The notes under the pieces were generated by a model, which ran no database searches, was not told where the DNA came from, and saw only the letters and a list, made by a program, of their open reading frames with translations. DNA of 64,000 nt from Lepus europaeus (lineage: Eukaryota; Chordata; Mammalia; Lagomorpha; Leporidae), in the NCBI RefSeq assembly GCF_033115175.1, contig NC_084834.1:78016462-78080461 (forward strand), in the 5' to 3' direction. Shown piece after piece: positions 48,601 through 58,426 of the stretch. The position numbers were made by a program, and so were the translations under genes. The stretch's first letter is position 1. Each line of letters begins with the position of its first letter.

Positions 48601-50917
48601 CTTGATATGCTAATAAAGTTGATATATTTCTGTTGAAACTAATCAAGAAACAGCAATATGAATTAACAAAATTAATATCTAAAATATTGTTTCTTACATG
48701 TCCTACAGATATTTTTAGAAGAATATAAGGATGTTTTGTATAACCTTGTCAATAAATTTGAACATTTAGCTGAAATGAACATTTTTATAAAAATAATATA
48801 TTATAAACTGACTCAAGAATAAATAGAAAATATGAACAATTCCATAACAAAATAGATTTCAAAGCAAAGGACATTATCAGAGATGAAAACAATAATTTCA
48901 TAATGAATGAAAAGTCATTTCATCAAGAAGACTTAAATCTAAACAGTTATACTCTTGACAAGAGAGCTGCAAAAATATTAAAAATTGCTACAAATGAAAA
49001 TGAATAGAAATTCACAATTATGGAAAGAGATTTTAATACTCCCTTCTCAATAATTGATAGAAAAAGTAGACTTCCAATCTGTATGGCTATAGAAGACTTG
49101 AACAACGGTATCACCCAGCTTTCCTTAATTGATACTGTATTGCATTCTACTCACCAGTAGCAGAGTGAAAATTCTTTTCATGGGCACATTAAACAGTTAT
49201 CAAATTTAACCATATTGTAGGTCATATATCCAATCTCAATAAATTTTAGAAGTTTCAAGTGTACAAATAATATTCTCTATTAACAGTGGAATTGAATTGG
49301 AAATCAATAACATAATGGTATTTGGAAAGTCCCCAAATATTTGGAAATTAAATGCCATAATTTAAAGTTTCTCATGAGTCAAGGAATAAACTTCAAAGGG
49401 AATTAGAAAGTATTTTGAATAGAATGAAAATGAAAACTCAACATAGCAAAATTTAGAGGATGCAGCCAAAATAGTGTTTTTTGGAAAATATAATAACACC
49501 TGCTTACATTAAAAAGGAAAATGTCTCGGGGCCAGCGTCGCGGCTCACTAGGTTAATCCACCGCCTGCAGCGCTGGCATCCCATATGGGCTCTGGGTTCT
49601 AGTCCCGGTTGCTCCTCTTCCAGTCCAGCTCTCTGCTGTGGCCTGGGAAGGCAGTGGAGGATGGCCCAAGTGCTTGGGCCCTGCACCTGCACGGGAGACC
49701 AGGAAGAAGCACCTGGCTCCTAGCTTCGGATTAGAGCAGCTCCGGCCATAGCGGCCATTTGGGGAGTGAACCAACAGATGGAAGACCTTTCTCTCTGTCT
49801 CTCTCTGTCTCTGTCTCTCTCTCGCTCACTAACTCTATCTGTCAAATAAATAAAAGATCAGCTGCTCTTAAAAAAAAAAAAAAGGAAAATGTCTCAAATC
49901 AGTGACTTAAGCTTCTACTTTATGTATCAGCCAAAGTCAATGAAGTGATAGAAATAATCAATGAAATTAAATGTCAATTCTTAAAGAAAATCAATAAAAC
50001 TCATGAACCTCTAGCTGGCAATATCGGGAAAAAAAAAGAATATTAGGAATTACCAATTTCAGGAATGAGATAATGTACACCTCTGAAGACAGTAAGATCA
50101 TGGAAAAGGAAAGGTTATGAAAAATTTTATTTCACTAAATTCAACAAGCTAGATGAATGGAAAATTCCCTGAAAAATACAAGTTTCTGAAGCTCCCTAAG
50201 AAGAAATAGATAACCTGAATAGCCTATATTTATGGGAAAAAAAAAACAAAACAACTAAAACTGTTGTTTATAACTTTAACCTAAGGAAAATTCCAGGTCT
50301 ACACAGCTTCACTAAAGAATTTTTCTAAACTTTTAAGGAATAAGTATCAATTCTACATAAAACCTTCTAGAATGATTAAAAAGGTTTTCTTAACTTATTC
50401 TGTGAAGCCAGCATTAGGTTGATATCCAGATCAGAAAAGAACATGATAAGCAAATGACGAATATTCCTCATGATCATAGACACAGGAATGCCCAACACTA
50501 TTTCATGAAATTTAGTATATAATAATGACAAAACATCATTGACCAAGTGGGATTTTTACCAGAAATTCAAAGTAGGTTTAATATATTAACAGACCAAAAA
50601 TGCAAGATAAAAAAGATCATCTCAAATTAACACAGAAAAAACATTTGGCAAAATTTATCACCCCATTGCTGATAAATCTTTCAGCATACATATAAAGAGC
50701 ATCTATGAATAATGTAAGCTATCTGATGATGAAAGTCTGAATGTATTCTACCTGTCATCAGGTACAAAGCAAGAATGTCTGCTCTCATCACATGTGTTCA
50801 TACAATACATAAACATCTGCCTGATGTGGGAGACATGGATGGAGTCCAAACTCCCAGCTTCAGCCTGGCCCAGCCTTGACTGTTGTGGCAATTTGGGGAG
50901 TGAACCAGCAGATGGAA

Positions 50918-50955
<38 letters not shown>

Positions 50956-53900
50956 CTTCTCTCTCTCTCTCTCTCTCTGTTTTAAGTGAATAAATAAATC
51001 TTAAAAAAAATACAAATTTGGGTCTCATTTATATAAACTTGAGCTCTTCAAAAGACACCATTACAAGAAAAAAAGCAAGTCTCAGATTCAAAGAGAATAT
51101 TTTCAAAATGTACATGTAACAAAAGATTTATATCTAGAACCTATAAAGAACTTTTACAACAAAAGAGCACAGCAACCCAATTTTAAAAGTGAGTGAAAAG
51201 GGCTGGTGTTATGGCATAGTAGGTTAGGCAGTTCATTTCCTGCAACACTCTATTGGAATGCTGGCTGGAAAATCACAGTTAGGTATCACTATATACACAT
51301 TAGGTTGACTAAAATTAAAAAGACTGTTAACACCAAGTTCTGGAAGGGTGTTAAAGGAAACACCTATGGTTATATTATTGCCAGTAGGAACGTAAAATGG
51401 CATAACCACTTTGGAAAACAATTTGGCTCTCTTCCTTCCTTCCTTCCTAAGGTTTTATTTATTTATTTGAGGCAGAGTTACAGACAGAGGGAGGCAGAGA
51501 CAGAGAGAAAGGTCTTCCATCTGTTCATTCACTCCCTAATGGCCAAAACAGCCAGAGCTGGGCCGATCTGAAACCAGGAGCCAGGAGCTTCTTTCCAGTC
51601 CTCCATGTGGGTGCAGGAACGCAAGGACTTGAGCCATCTTTTGTTTTCCCAGGTCATAGCAGAGAGCTGGATCAGAAGAGGAGCAGCTGGTTCACAAACC
51701 AGTGCCCATATGAGATGCTGACGCCACAGGTGGAGGCTTCGCCCAGTATGCCACAGCACTGGTCCCCTGGCTGCCTCTTAAAACTTTAAACATATAACTG
51801 CTACCAGACTTAGTCATTCCACTTTAGGTATTACTCAAGAGAAAAGAATGCATATCTATGCACAAAGACTGGTATGCCAGTGTTTAATTTGGTTTGTCAA
51901 AAAATGATAACCTAAATGTTCCTCAGCAGGTGAATCAATATACAAATTGTGGGAATATCATACAATGGAATATTATTCAGCAATGTAAAGGAATAAACTA
52001 TTTACTGATATATGCAACAAGGATAAATCTTAATATAATCACGCTGAGTTAAAGAAACCAAATACATCATTCTATTTATACAAAATCAAAGTATTCCGTG
52101 GTAATCTTTAGGATAGAACCAGATAAATGTTTCTATTTGGAGAGTCAAGATCATGAAGAAACTTTGGGGCGATAGATATCTTCATTCCCTTGATCTCAGG
52201 GGTAGTTTCTTAGCTGTGTATGTATTTGTCAAAACACTTCAAATTGTGCATGTTGAATATGTGATTTTATATCATTATTTATATTTAAATAAAGCTATAA
52301 GATATGGTGACTTCAGAAAGGCATGTGAAGAAAAAGAGAGGAAATGATGGAAATCCAATTAAATAGATAACAGAAGTATTTCTTTACCTGTTTGATTACT
52401 AAGGGATTCTCACTGGAAGTTTTGAAGCACTCTTTGATTTTTCTACTGGGCTCTGAAATGAAATTGACGGAAAATGTATTTAGATTAAACTGAAAAAAGA
52501 ATTTCCAACACATGGTGCTGAACAGATCAGATTATGTCTGAATTTAAATGAAGGAAAACCTAGGAATCTGCTTATAAACATTAGGAAATTTATAGACAGA
52601 ATTGCATTCTAACAATGTAGTAAAAGTATGTTGATATTAAAAATGAATTCTATGTTCACAGTGACTCCTGTTGCTGACTTAACAATTTGACACTCCTGTT
52701 CATGGTGTCAGTAATCTCCCTAGGCTCTAGTCATGAGTTGCCAGGGCTATGGAAGCCTTTAGAGTTCGCTGATTTTGATCTTATTCCGATAGGGTCATAG
52801 TCAAAGTGGAAGTTCTCTCCTCCCTTCGGAGAAGGGTACCTCCTTCTTTGATGGCCCCGTTCTTTCCACTGGGATCTCACTCACAGAGATCTTTCATTTA
52901 GGTCTTCTTCTTTTTTTTCTTTTCCATGGTATCTTGGCTTTCCATGCCTACAATACTCTCATGGGCTCTTCAGCCAGGTCCGAATGCCTTAAGGGCTGAT
53001 TCTGAGGCCAGAGTGTTCAAAATGATGATGTAAAATGCTTTCTTGACCTGGTGAAACTGATTTTAAAATTACAAATTTCAGACTAAGATATGATTTTTTT
53101 TTTCCTATTTTCTTGTGTACATAACCACTACTTCCTCTGCTTAAAAGACTCCAGGCAAAGGCATTTGGCACCAGAGTTAAGCTGCAGCTTTAAATTCAGA
53201 TCATGTCAGGGTGCCTGATTCAAGTCCTGGCTCCTTTGCTTCCAATCCAGCTTCCTGCTAACCCGCCCCCAGGACACAGCAAGTGATGGCTCAAGTACTT
53301 AGGTCCCTGCCAGCCACATGTGAGATCCAGAGAGAGTGCCAGGCACTAGACTTTGGTTTGGCTTAGACCAATTGTTACAGGCAGTTGAGGAGTGAACTAG
53401 CAGATGAGTCTGTCTCTCTCTCTCTCTCTTTCAGCAAGAACATTTTATGATTACTTAAAAATCACTGCTGCTATTTTTTTTTTTTTTTGACAGGCAGAGT
53501 TAGAGAGAGACAGAGAGAAAGGTCTTCCTTTTCTGTTGGTTCACCCCACAAATGGCTGCTATGGCCTGTGTGCTTCAGCTGGCACGCTGCGCGGATCCAA
53601 AGCCAGGAGCCAGGTGCTTCCTCCTGGTGTCCCATGCGGGTGCAGGGCCCAAGCACTTGGACCATCCTCCACTGCCTTCCCGGGCCATAGCAGAGAGCTG
53701 GACTGGAAGAGGAGCAACCGGGACAGAATCTGGCGCCCCAACCAGGACTAGAACCCGGGGTGCCGGCGCCACAGGCAAAGGATTAGCCAAGTGAGCTGTG
53801 TTGCCGGCTATTGCTGCTATTTTTTAACAGCTGTATAGATCTCCCCTCCCTGCCCAGTGGTTTGCAAAATGTCTAAGGAAGCATTTCATCAGTACAGAGG

Positions 53901-56900
53901 GACTCACCAGAATGAGGCCGTGAGGGCACTTTGACCCAGTTTGGGGCAGGTGATACTCCTGAAACTCCTCTGCCAGGGATCTCCTGGACTGTGGTACTGA
54001 GTGGCTCACTGTACTTGGCAACTGGTTTCTCTTCTTTCTCTGTGTGGTTACTCCGGCCAACACCCCACAAGGTTCTCAGTGCAATCTCATCATCATTCAC
54101 AGTGCAGATTGGAATATTATTCAAACCTCAGCAAAGATAAAAAAAAGAAAACATCAAATGACCAGAATTAGATTTTTGGCAGATTTCCTTTGAAGGATCA
54201 GAAATTTCCCAATCAAAATTACAAAATATTTGTAAAATGTTGGACTTCAAATTGTGTACACTGCAGTTAGGAAGATGTTCTTTGAAAATCAGTGTAGCCA
54301 ACTTGGTTTGCACCCCTGCTTCCTGCCATCTGGTCATCTTTGAGAGGCACACCTCTTTGGCCATGGTCTAGGAGTCAAGCGGAGTAGACCTGCTCTTTTC
54401 CCAGACTCTTCACTTCCCAGGTCCAGCCAATGACAAAAGGGTATTGTGTTAGCCCGCTTCAGGAATGTCGGACTTCAATTGCTGAAAGCATCCAGAAGAC
54501 CCCAATGTAACAGGCTCTTCTAAAAGAGGTTCACTTTTGTGCAGAAAGGTTAAAAGCTGTTGGTGCTAGGGATAGGCAGTGGGGTCAGGTAGATTGTCAG
54601 GGAACAGAGGAAGGAGAACTTGGAGCACAGGCCTTCTTCCTTATGTCAGACATTTCTTGTTTATTCACTCTACTGCAACAAATACTTGATTTTCTTCAAA
54701 TACAGGATTTGGCTCAAATAGTAAACGACAGATCCTCTTTTTAAAAACTAATGATACTCCTTTTATTATGGCCTTGTTTAAATAAGGTCAGAGTTTGTAA
54801 ACTCAAGAGGCTTCCATAGCCTTGGCAGCTCATGACAAGAGCCTAGGGTGATTACTGACGTCATAAATAAGAGTGTCAATTGTTAAATCAAAAACAGGAG
54901 TCACTGTGCACTTATTCCCCATGTAGGATCTCTGTCCTTAGTTTGTTGTACTATGTGAATTAACAGTATAACTAGTACTCAAACAGCACTTTATATCTTT
55001 GTGTATCTGTGTGGGTGCAAACTGTTGAAATCTTTACTTAGTATATACTAAATTGATCTTCTGTATATAAAGATAATTGAAAATGAATCTTGATGAAGAA
55101 TGGTATGGGAGAGGGAGTGGGAGATGGGAGGGTTTGTAGGTAGGAGGGTGGTTATGCGGGGAACAACCACAATAATCCAAAGTTATACTTTTGAAATTTA
55201 TATTTATTAAATAAAAGCTTTCTAAAAAATAATAATAATGCTATTCCTAAGTCATGTGGAATTGGACAATTTAGGAAATGAAGATGTGCAGGGCATTGCT
55301 CTCTGTGAATTAGGGGGTTGTGAAAAATCCTAGGAGATGGTTGCTTTGTCTCCAAGAAGAGGGGACACAAACTTCTGGACGGTGTTTTTCATAGATGCTC
55401 TTTCTGCCAAATCTCCCGTAGCACTGCTAGTCCCCCCTGCTTCTTATCTGTCTGCTCAGATAACATTAACAAGGTCTTTGCTGACAGTACTGTCTAATGT
55501 GCCCTCCACCACTCTGTCCCCTGATGTTCTCTTATATTTTGCAGTTTTGTCACTTATTGTGTATCTGCTTGCACGTTGCTTGTCAGCTACAGTACGATAT
55601 GAGCTTCCTAAGAGCAGGGACTTTTTTTGTGTATGTTTTGATTTCTGCTGTACTCTCAGTGCTCAGAACAGTACCTGACAGAAAATAGATGCTCTATGAT
55701 TATTTGTTGAATGAATGAATCACAGAGCCAAATAAAAAGCTTGTGTTAAGTCCAGTACATAGAACTGGTAAAATGTGAGGAGAGCATTGCTGGAATCTGC
55801 TGTGAGAGGAGCCAGCAGGCCCTGCATTTATGCAGCTGAGAACTGCTTCAGTGGAATATACCAGGGGATGCAAGAAATTCTCTCTCCCTCTCCCTCTTTT
55901 GCTCTGACTTTCAAATAAATCTTTCTTTAAAGAGAGGCTGAAAAAAATAAAATTCCTTGGCATAATGTACTGAACCTAAGTCTGGCCTCTGATCCACTCA
56001 CTTCTCCTTCCGCAGTCCCCAGCATTACTTCCCTCCTCCTCACATGTTCCCTAACAGGCAACTTGATCTCTGGCACAGTTTCCATGTGCTCTAGGCTGTG
56101 GGGCACTTGCTGCTCCCTTCTCTTCGTTTGTACATTTAACCATGATGTAGGCATTCTTATCACGGTCATTTCACAGAGCACCTTGATCCTCCAGGCAGTC
56201 CAGCTCCTGAGACTAGACTTTTGTTCGTATTTTCACTCCAAATGCATGTCCGCTCAATCAATGAGTAGATGGATAAAGGAGTGAATGAATAAAGAGGCGA
56301 TCAATATCCATGCCTCTAATTATCACACCTATACTGGTGACTCCAGAATGTACATCTATGCTCCTGGCTTCCCATTTGAGATCCAGCCCCTTCCATTCGG
56401 ATGCCTGCTATAACTACACAAGCAGGACGCCTACCACCCAGCAGACTTCATCATTGACTGGAATGTACACTTCTTGGCTGTTGTATCTGCCACATGTAGA
56501 ACAGGAGATGGTATGTATTAGATATCAAACACCTGCAGAGTGAAATGACCTCACCTTCTTCCTCTCAGTTTTCCTGTTTCATCCAAAGCAACGCATGTTC
56601 AGCCATAATACTTGAAGATGCATGGGAGGGAGAAGGACTTAGTCTATTATTTGTTTCTTTTCTTCATTCTCTATACCTATCAGTCACTAGGACCTTTCTT
56701 TTTTTTTTTTTTTTCTCTACAACCTGTCTCCAGCATTCTCTTTGCCATTGTTCCATCTCATTGCTGGCAGCAAAGCAGAGACACAAGTCCTCATGGGTCT
56801 GGACAGGTATGGCAGCCTCTTAATTATCTCTAGCTCCAGGCCCTGCTATTCTTCCAATAAAGAATGCCTGATTTTTGTCATCACAGTGATTTTTAATCTC

Positions 56901-58426
56901 ACTTTTTCTGTCACTCTTGTAATACAACACTTTTCCATTTGTAGGAGTTTACCATAACCATTTAGCAAGTGATGCTGCTTTCAGGAATATGTAATTCAGG
57001 GATGAGGGTGAGGGTCTGTTTTGACTATACCCAACAGCTGATGTTGACATGCTTCTTTGGGAGAAGATACCACTCACTTACCCATCCTGGCTGAATTGAC
57101 TGGGTCCCTCTACCAAGTGCACACCATTCTGCTTGTTTCCATTCCTTCCTAATCTTGAGAAATCTTCCTCCCAAAACGATCAATATCCTTCCCTCTGCTT
57201 TTTCTGCTTTCTTTAGAGCCAAAAATACGTGTACAAGGTCTGTATTTTTTTTATTCCTGAAACTATCTAGAAATTGCCTTTCTCAGAAGGGAGATAACTG
57301 CCATTAATGTCTGATTCCCACGAAGTTTATGGTACAAAGTTAGAGCAAGAGAAGGAAGAGAGGGAAAAGAAAGGAAGGAAAGAAATGAGGGACAGAGGGT
57401 GGGAGGAGGCAAGGGAGGCAGGGTAAATATCAGGGTGATATTTAGCAGGGAAACACTGGCATGGCCATGCAGGTGATTAAAATGTTGAAACACTTTTATA
57501 ATAATTGGTCAGTGCTGCTCTGACCTTCCCGAATGACCCTCGTTGGCTTGGTCACCTTAGACTAAAGATTAGGTCCCTGTCCTAGAAATCAAGTAGTCCA
57601 AGTGTTAGGTAGGAAGTCAGAAATGAGCTTATGTGTGTGTGACAAAGGCCTAAGGAATTGACATTGACATCTAGGTCCAGCATCCACATCTCAAAGTCAT
57701 CCCGACAACCTTCCAGGTGCAGCCCAGTATCTGCACTTCAAAAGTCCTGCACAGATCCTGATGACCTTCCAGGGGGTCCTGCCCCTTCTACCTGATAACC
57801 ATCCTACCTCTAAGGCAGGGTGAAGTCAGCCAGGCTTCCCCTGTCTGATAACTTCAGGGGGAAAACTCAGAAAGGAATTTTTCATATTTACATCCAACAA
57901 GTCCTTTGTTTAGGAGGAGAAGAAGGAGAAGGGGAGGGAAGGCAAGACCCATCCCCTTAAAAGCCCCAGCCTAAATGTAAACTATGCACTCTCAGGTTCT
58001 GTCTGGAGAGATGCCCATCTGTTCTAATAAACTTTGCTATGTTGCTTTCCCCTGCTGTCTGTCTCATGCCTGAATTCTTTCTTGAACGAAGACAAGAACC
58101 CTTTGCTTCTCCAGTAACACAAGGATCAATGTTTGCCAGAGTAGGCTTGCAGGCCATTGCTCTAGTCATACCTGGTCCCAGTTGCCAATGTCCTTGCCTT
58201 ACCAGCAGTTAAACACCTGGAATGGCAGCCTTGTGTTTACCCACCAGAATTATCATGTAGCCCAAATGGAGAGGAGACACATCCTCAGATCTTAAGTCCC
58301 CTTACCTTTGATGTGGCAGACTCTCCTAGGGTGAGGGGTGTGCCTGACCAGAAAGCAATTTACATTTCTGGCCTGGCTGCCTTTGCTCTCAAACTGAAGA
58401 GCAGATGCCTGAGGTTTGCAATTCAT
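35495..58426 (-). CDS. C4orf17: C4orf17 orthologue, uncharacterised protein, eight coding exons
   Basis: Coding exons in transcript order: 58426-58306, 54126-53908, 52452-52388, 46242-46099, 40437-40356, 38672-38483, 37495-37452, 35682-35495. All internal borders are AG/GT and the phases close over 1053 nt, giving 350 aa plus stop (human about 359). Matching landmarks are [105 protein letters not shown] and the near C-terminal CPQRASYP. No catalytic motif, signal peptide or membrane segment is visible. The protein is basic with Pro/Ser-rich stretches (KPPSPP, SPPRPN). Its function is not established; human expression is mainly testicular as I recall. It is convergent with TRMT10A. The rabbit frame stops about five codons before the human end. 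Start choice: the first ATG aligns with the human Met. Confidence 0.93.
36545..36926 (+). mobile_element. Old CSINE ending in (TTTC)n(TC)n
   Basis: Diverged head at AGGAGTAGATGTTTG. The tail tract has expanded to about 125 bases of TTTC then TC repeats at 36800-36925. It lies in the last C4orf17 intron. Confidence 0.8.
36800..36925. repeat. (TTTC)n(TC)n microsatellite
   Basis: About 14 TTTC units, then about 30 TC units with a few interruptions. It is a long pure-pyrimidine strand, a candidate for H-DNA (triplex) structure and length variation. Confidence 0.9.
36930..37120 (-). other. Unexplained open relic on the - strand
   Basis: The - strand reads [20 protein letters not shown], then [20 protein letters not shown] and on, without a stop until the SINE. 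It lies in an intron of C4orf17 and is not one of its exons. It may be a retrocopy fragment or chance. Not identified. Confidence 0.3.
37452..37495 (-). CDS. C4orf17: C4orf17 coding exon 7 (44-nt small exon)
   Basis: Acceptor TTAATTTAG. G completes Arg, then [14 protein letters not shown] plus one base. Donor AAAG|GTTAAG. It aligns with human VSSQGSEENKEVPK at equal length. Without it, exons 6 and 8 would be out of frame and hit a TGA at once, so it is needed. Confidence 0.85.
38483..38672 (-). CDS. C4orf17: C4orf17 coding exon 6
   Basis: Acceptor TTTAAATCAG. AA completes Glu, then [20 protein letters not shown] and [20 protein letters not shown], ending THQPT plus two bases of Arg. Donor CCAG|GTAAAT. 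It is shorter than human where the human protein repeats a PPTVK-like unit. Confidence 0.9.
39472..39753 (+). mobile_element. CSINE with target duplication
   Basis: Starts GCCGGCTTTGGGGCACAGGG and ends AAATAAATAAATAAATC. Flanks ATGCAAATTCT at both ends. Confidence 0.9.
40356..40437 (-). CDS. C4orf17: C4orf17 coding exon 5
   Basis: Acceptor TTCCTTGTCAG. It encodes [20 protein letters not shown] then LLHANTK plus one base. Donor AAAG|GTGAGA. The exon is 82 nt. This helical-looking, well-conserved block may be the folded core of the protein (inference). Confidence 0.92.
40912..41645 (-). mobile_element. Rabbit L1 3' UTR, copy 1 of a tandem pair
   Basis: On the - strand this is an L1 3' UTR and tail. 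The + strand reads TTTATTTAATAAATATAAAT, then CCCATAACCTCCCTTCCACC. It contains a C-rich/G-rich G4-type tract near 40990-41050. It lies in the C4orf17 intron upstream of exon 5. Confidence 0.8.
41648..42180 (-). mobile_element. Rabbit L1 3' UTR, copy 2 of a tandem pair
   Basis: It repeats the order of the copy about 730 bases to the left: TTTATTTAATAAATATAAAT, TTTTTGGATTATAGTGGC, ATTTATGACGTCAATAATCA. Only a modest number of differences is seen by eye. Confidence 0.8.
42284..42632 (+). mobile_element. CSINE, young type
   Basis: GGCTGGCGCCGCAGCTCAAT head, poly-A tail. Target duplication AAAAGTGGACCATA on both sides. Confidence 0.93.
42640..44584. other. C4orf17 intron segment without an identified gene
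   Basis: No C4orf17 exon here. 43550-44130 has overlapping open frames on both strands (for example [20 protein letters not shown] at 43937), but I recognise no family. It may be an old retrocopy or chance. Confidence 0.4.
44585..44683 (+). mobile_element. CSINE 3' fragment
   Basis: ATGATGAAACAGCAGACGGG, then a CT tract and CAGATAAATAAATAAG tail. Confidence 0.65.
44752..45084 (-). mobile_element. CSINE, old type
   Basis: Inverted copy from AAAGATTTCTTTATTTGAAA to CACCACAATACTGCCCCCC. Confidence 0.85.
45591..45903 (+). mobile_element. CSINE, old type
   Basis: GGTATTGGCATTGTTGTATA head, TTCCACTTCTGATCCAGCTC, CT tract, ATGAATAAAAATG tail. Confidence 0.8.
46099..46242 (-). CDS. C4orf17: C4orf17 coding exon 4
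   Basis: Acceptor TTGATTTAG. It encodes [20 protein letters not shown], then [20 protein letters not shown] and NYLDQEIK. Donor AAA|GTAAGA. The exon is 144 nt, phase 0 at both ends. Confidence 0.93.
46720..46905 (+). mobile_element. Possible L1-like 3' tail
   Basis: The ending GTATATTTGAAGTACATGAA then AATAAAATTTTTAAAAA resembles other L1 ends in the window (32340 and 60750). Low confidence. Confidence 0.3.
47632..47974 (-). mobile_element. CSINE, young type
   Basis: Inverted. Flanked by GAGAATTGATAGTTTT on both sides, an exact target duplication. Confidence 0.93.
48098..48424 (-). mobile_element. CSINE, old type
   Basis: Inverted copy with a long (GA)n purine tract at 48120-48180. Confidence 0.82.
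49527..49878 (+). mobile_element. CSINE inserted into old L1
   Basis: GGGGCCAGCGTCGCGGCTCA head. Flanked by AAAAAGGAAAATGTCTC on both sides. Confidence 0.93.
50806..51010 (+). mobile_element. 5'-truncated CSINE in old L1
   Basis: Starts in the body (ATCTGCCTGATGTGGGAGAC), then (CT)n and GAATAAATAAATC. Confidence 0.8.
51200..51268 (+). mobile_element. CSINE 5' fragment
   Basis: GGGCTGGTGTTATGGCATAG head only, then returns to L1 sequence. Confidence 0.6.
51445..51768 (-). mobile_element. CSINE in old L1
   Basis: Inverted copy from AAGGTTTTATTTATTTATTT to GCCACAGCACTGGTCCCC. Confidence 0.87.
52388..52452 (-). CDS. C4orf17: C4orf17 coding exon 3
   Basis: Acceptor TTTCATTTCAG. AG completes Glu, then [20 protein letters not shown] and Q. 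Donor CAG|GTAAAG. The exon is 65 nt, is nearly identical to the human peptide as I recall it, and ends in phase 0. Confidence 0.93.
52650..53010 (-). mobile_element. Rabbit L1 3' UTR fragment
   Basis: Shares CTCCCTAGGCTCTAGTCATG, GCCAGGGCTATGGAAGCC and TCTTTCCACTGGGATCTCAC with the copies at 41-42 kb. It sits between C4orf17 exons 2 and 3. Confidence 0.75.
53180..53432 (+). mobile_element. Old CSINE
   Basis: Diverged head, TCCTGGCTCCTTTGCTTCCA, and a CT tract without a clear A-tail. Confidence 0.65.
53473..53810 (-). mobile_element. CSINE, young type
   Basis: Inverted. Flanks TGCTGCTATTTTT on both sides. It lies about 100 bases from C4orf17 exon 2. Confidence 0.92.
53908..54126 (-). CDS. 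C4orf17: C4orf17 coding exon 2
   Basis: Acceptor CTTTGCTGAG. GT completes Gly, then [20 protein letters not shown] and on to KVPSRPHS plus one base. The donor is TCTG|GTGAGT. The exon is 219 nt and has no internal stop. Confidence 0.92.
54745..55236 (+). mobile_element. Rabbit L1 3' UTR and tail
   Basis: Complement-oriented relative of the 41-kb copies: CTTCCATAGCCTTGGCAGCT, ATTACTGACGTCATAAATAA, then AATTTATATTTATTAAATAA at the end. Confidence 0.82.
55107..55132 (+). other. G-quadruplex motif in the L1 3' UTR
   Basis: Five GGG runs separated by 3-4 bases (starts 55107, 55113, 55119, 55126, 55130). G-rich 3' UTR tracts are a known feature of mammalian L1s. The complementary C-rich form occurs at about 41020-41050 and 41740-41775. 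Confidence 0.7.
55430..55722 (+). mobile_element. L2 LINE 3' end
   Basis: GAGCTTCCTAAGAGCAGGGA, AGTGCTCAGAACAGTACCTG, then ATTTGTTGAATGAATGAAT, the typical L2 tail. Confidence 0.65.
55850..55937 (+). mobile_element. CSINE 3' fragment
   Basis: CT-rich tract and TTTCAAATAAATCTTTCTTT tail only. Confidence 0.55.
55980..56960 (+). mobile_element. L2-like internal fragments
   Basis: Pyrimidine-rich sequence with TCCTCCAGGCAGTCCAGCTC and CTTCTTCCTCTCAGTTTTCC resembles decayed L2. No exon recognised. Low certainty. Confidence 0.35.
57630..58140 (+). mobile_element. Candidate solo ERV LTR
   Basis: Begins near TGTGTGACAAAGGCCTAAGG. It has a TTAAAA box near 57957 and AATAAA at 58026, then CCCTGCTGTCTGTCTCATGC and a gammaretroviral-style GAACGAAGACAAGAACCC end. 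No internal viral genes. It lies in C4orf17 intron 1, on the opposite strand and about 170 bases from coding exon 1. Confidence 0.5.
58306..58426 (-). CDS. C4orf17: C4orf17 coding exon 1
   Basis: ATG is at 58426-58424. It reads [20 protein letters not shown], then [20 protein letters not shown], plus one base of Gly. The donor is AAAG|GTAAGG. The human internal Met of HIMARN is Gln here, so the upstream ATG is the plausible start. Any 5' UTR exon further right was not identified. Confidence 0.9.

Larger units (their letters stand above)
48470..52310 (+). mobile_element. Old LINE-1, long fragmentary copy broken by SINEs
   Basis: Pieces in order: 48470-49526, 49882-50805, 51011-51199, 51269-51444 and 51769-52310. 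The phrases TGGAAATCAATAACATAATG, TCCCCAAATATTTGGAAATT and, near the end, CATACAATGGAATATTATTC are typical of old L1M ORF2 and 3' ends. Very AT-rich with many stops. It is antisense to C4orf17, in the intron between exons 3 and 4. Confidence 0.75.

Noticed and set aside
53824-54063. Alternative - strand frame overlapping C4orf17 exon 2
   Set aside because: It is a shadow frame of the real exon, which matches [13 protein letters not shown] in another frame with proper splice sites.
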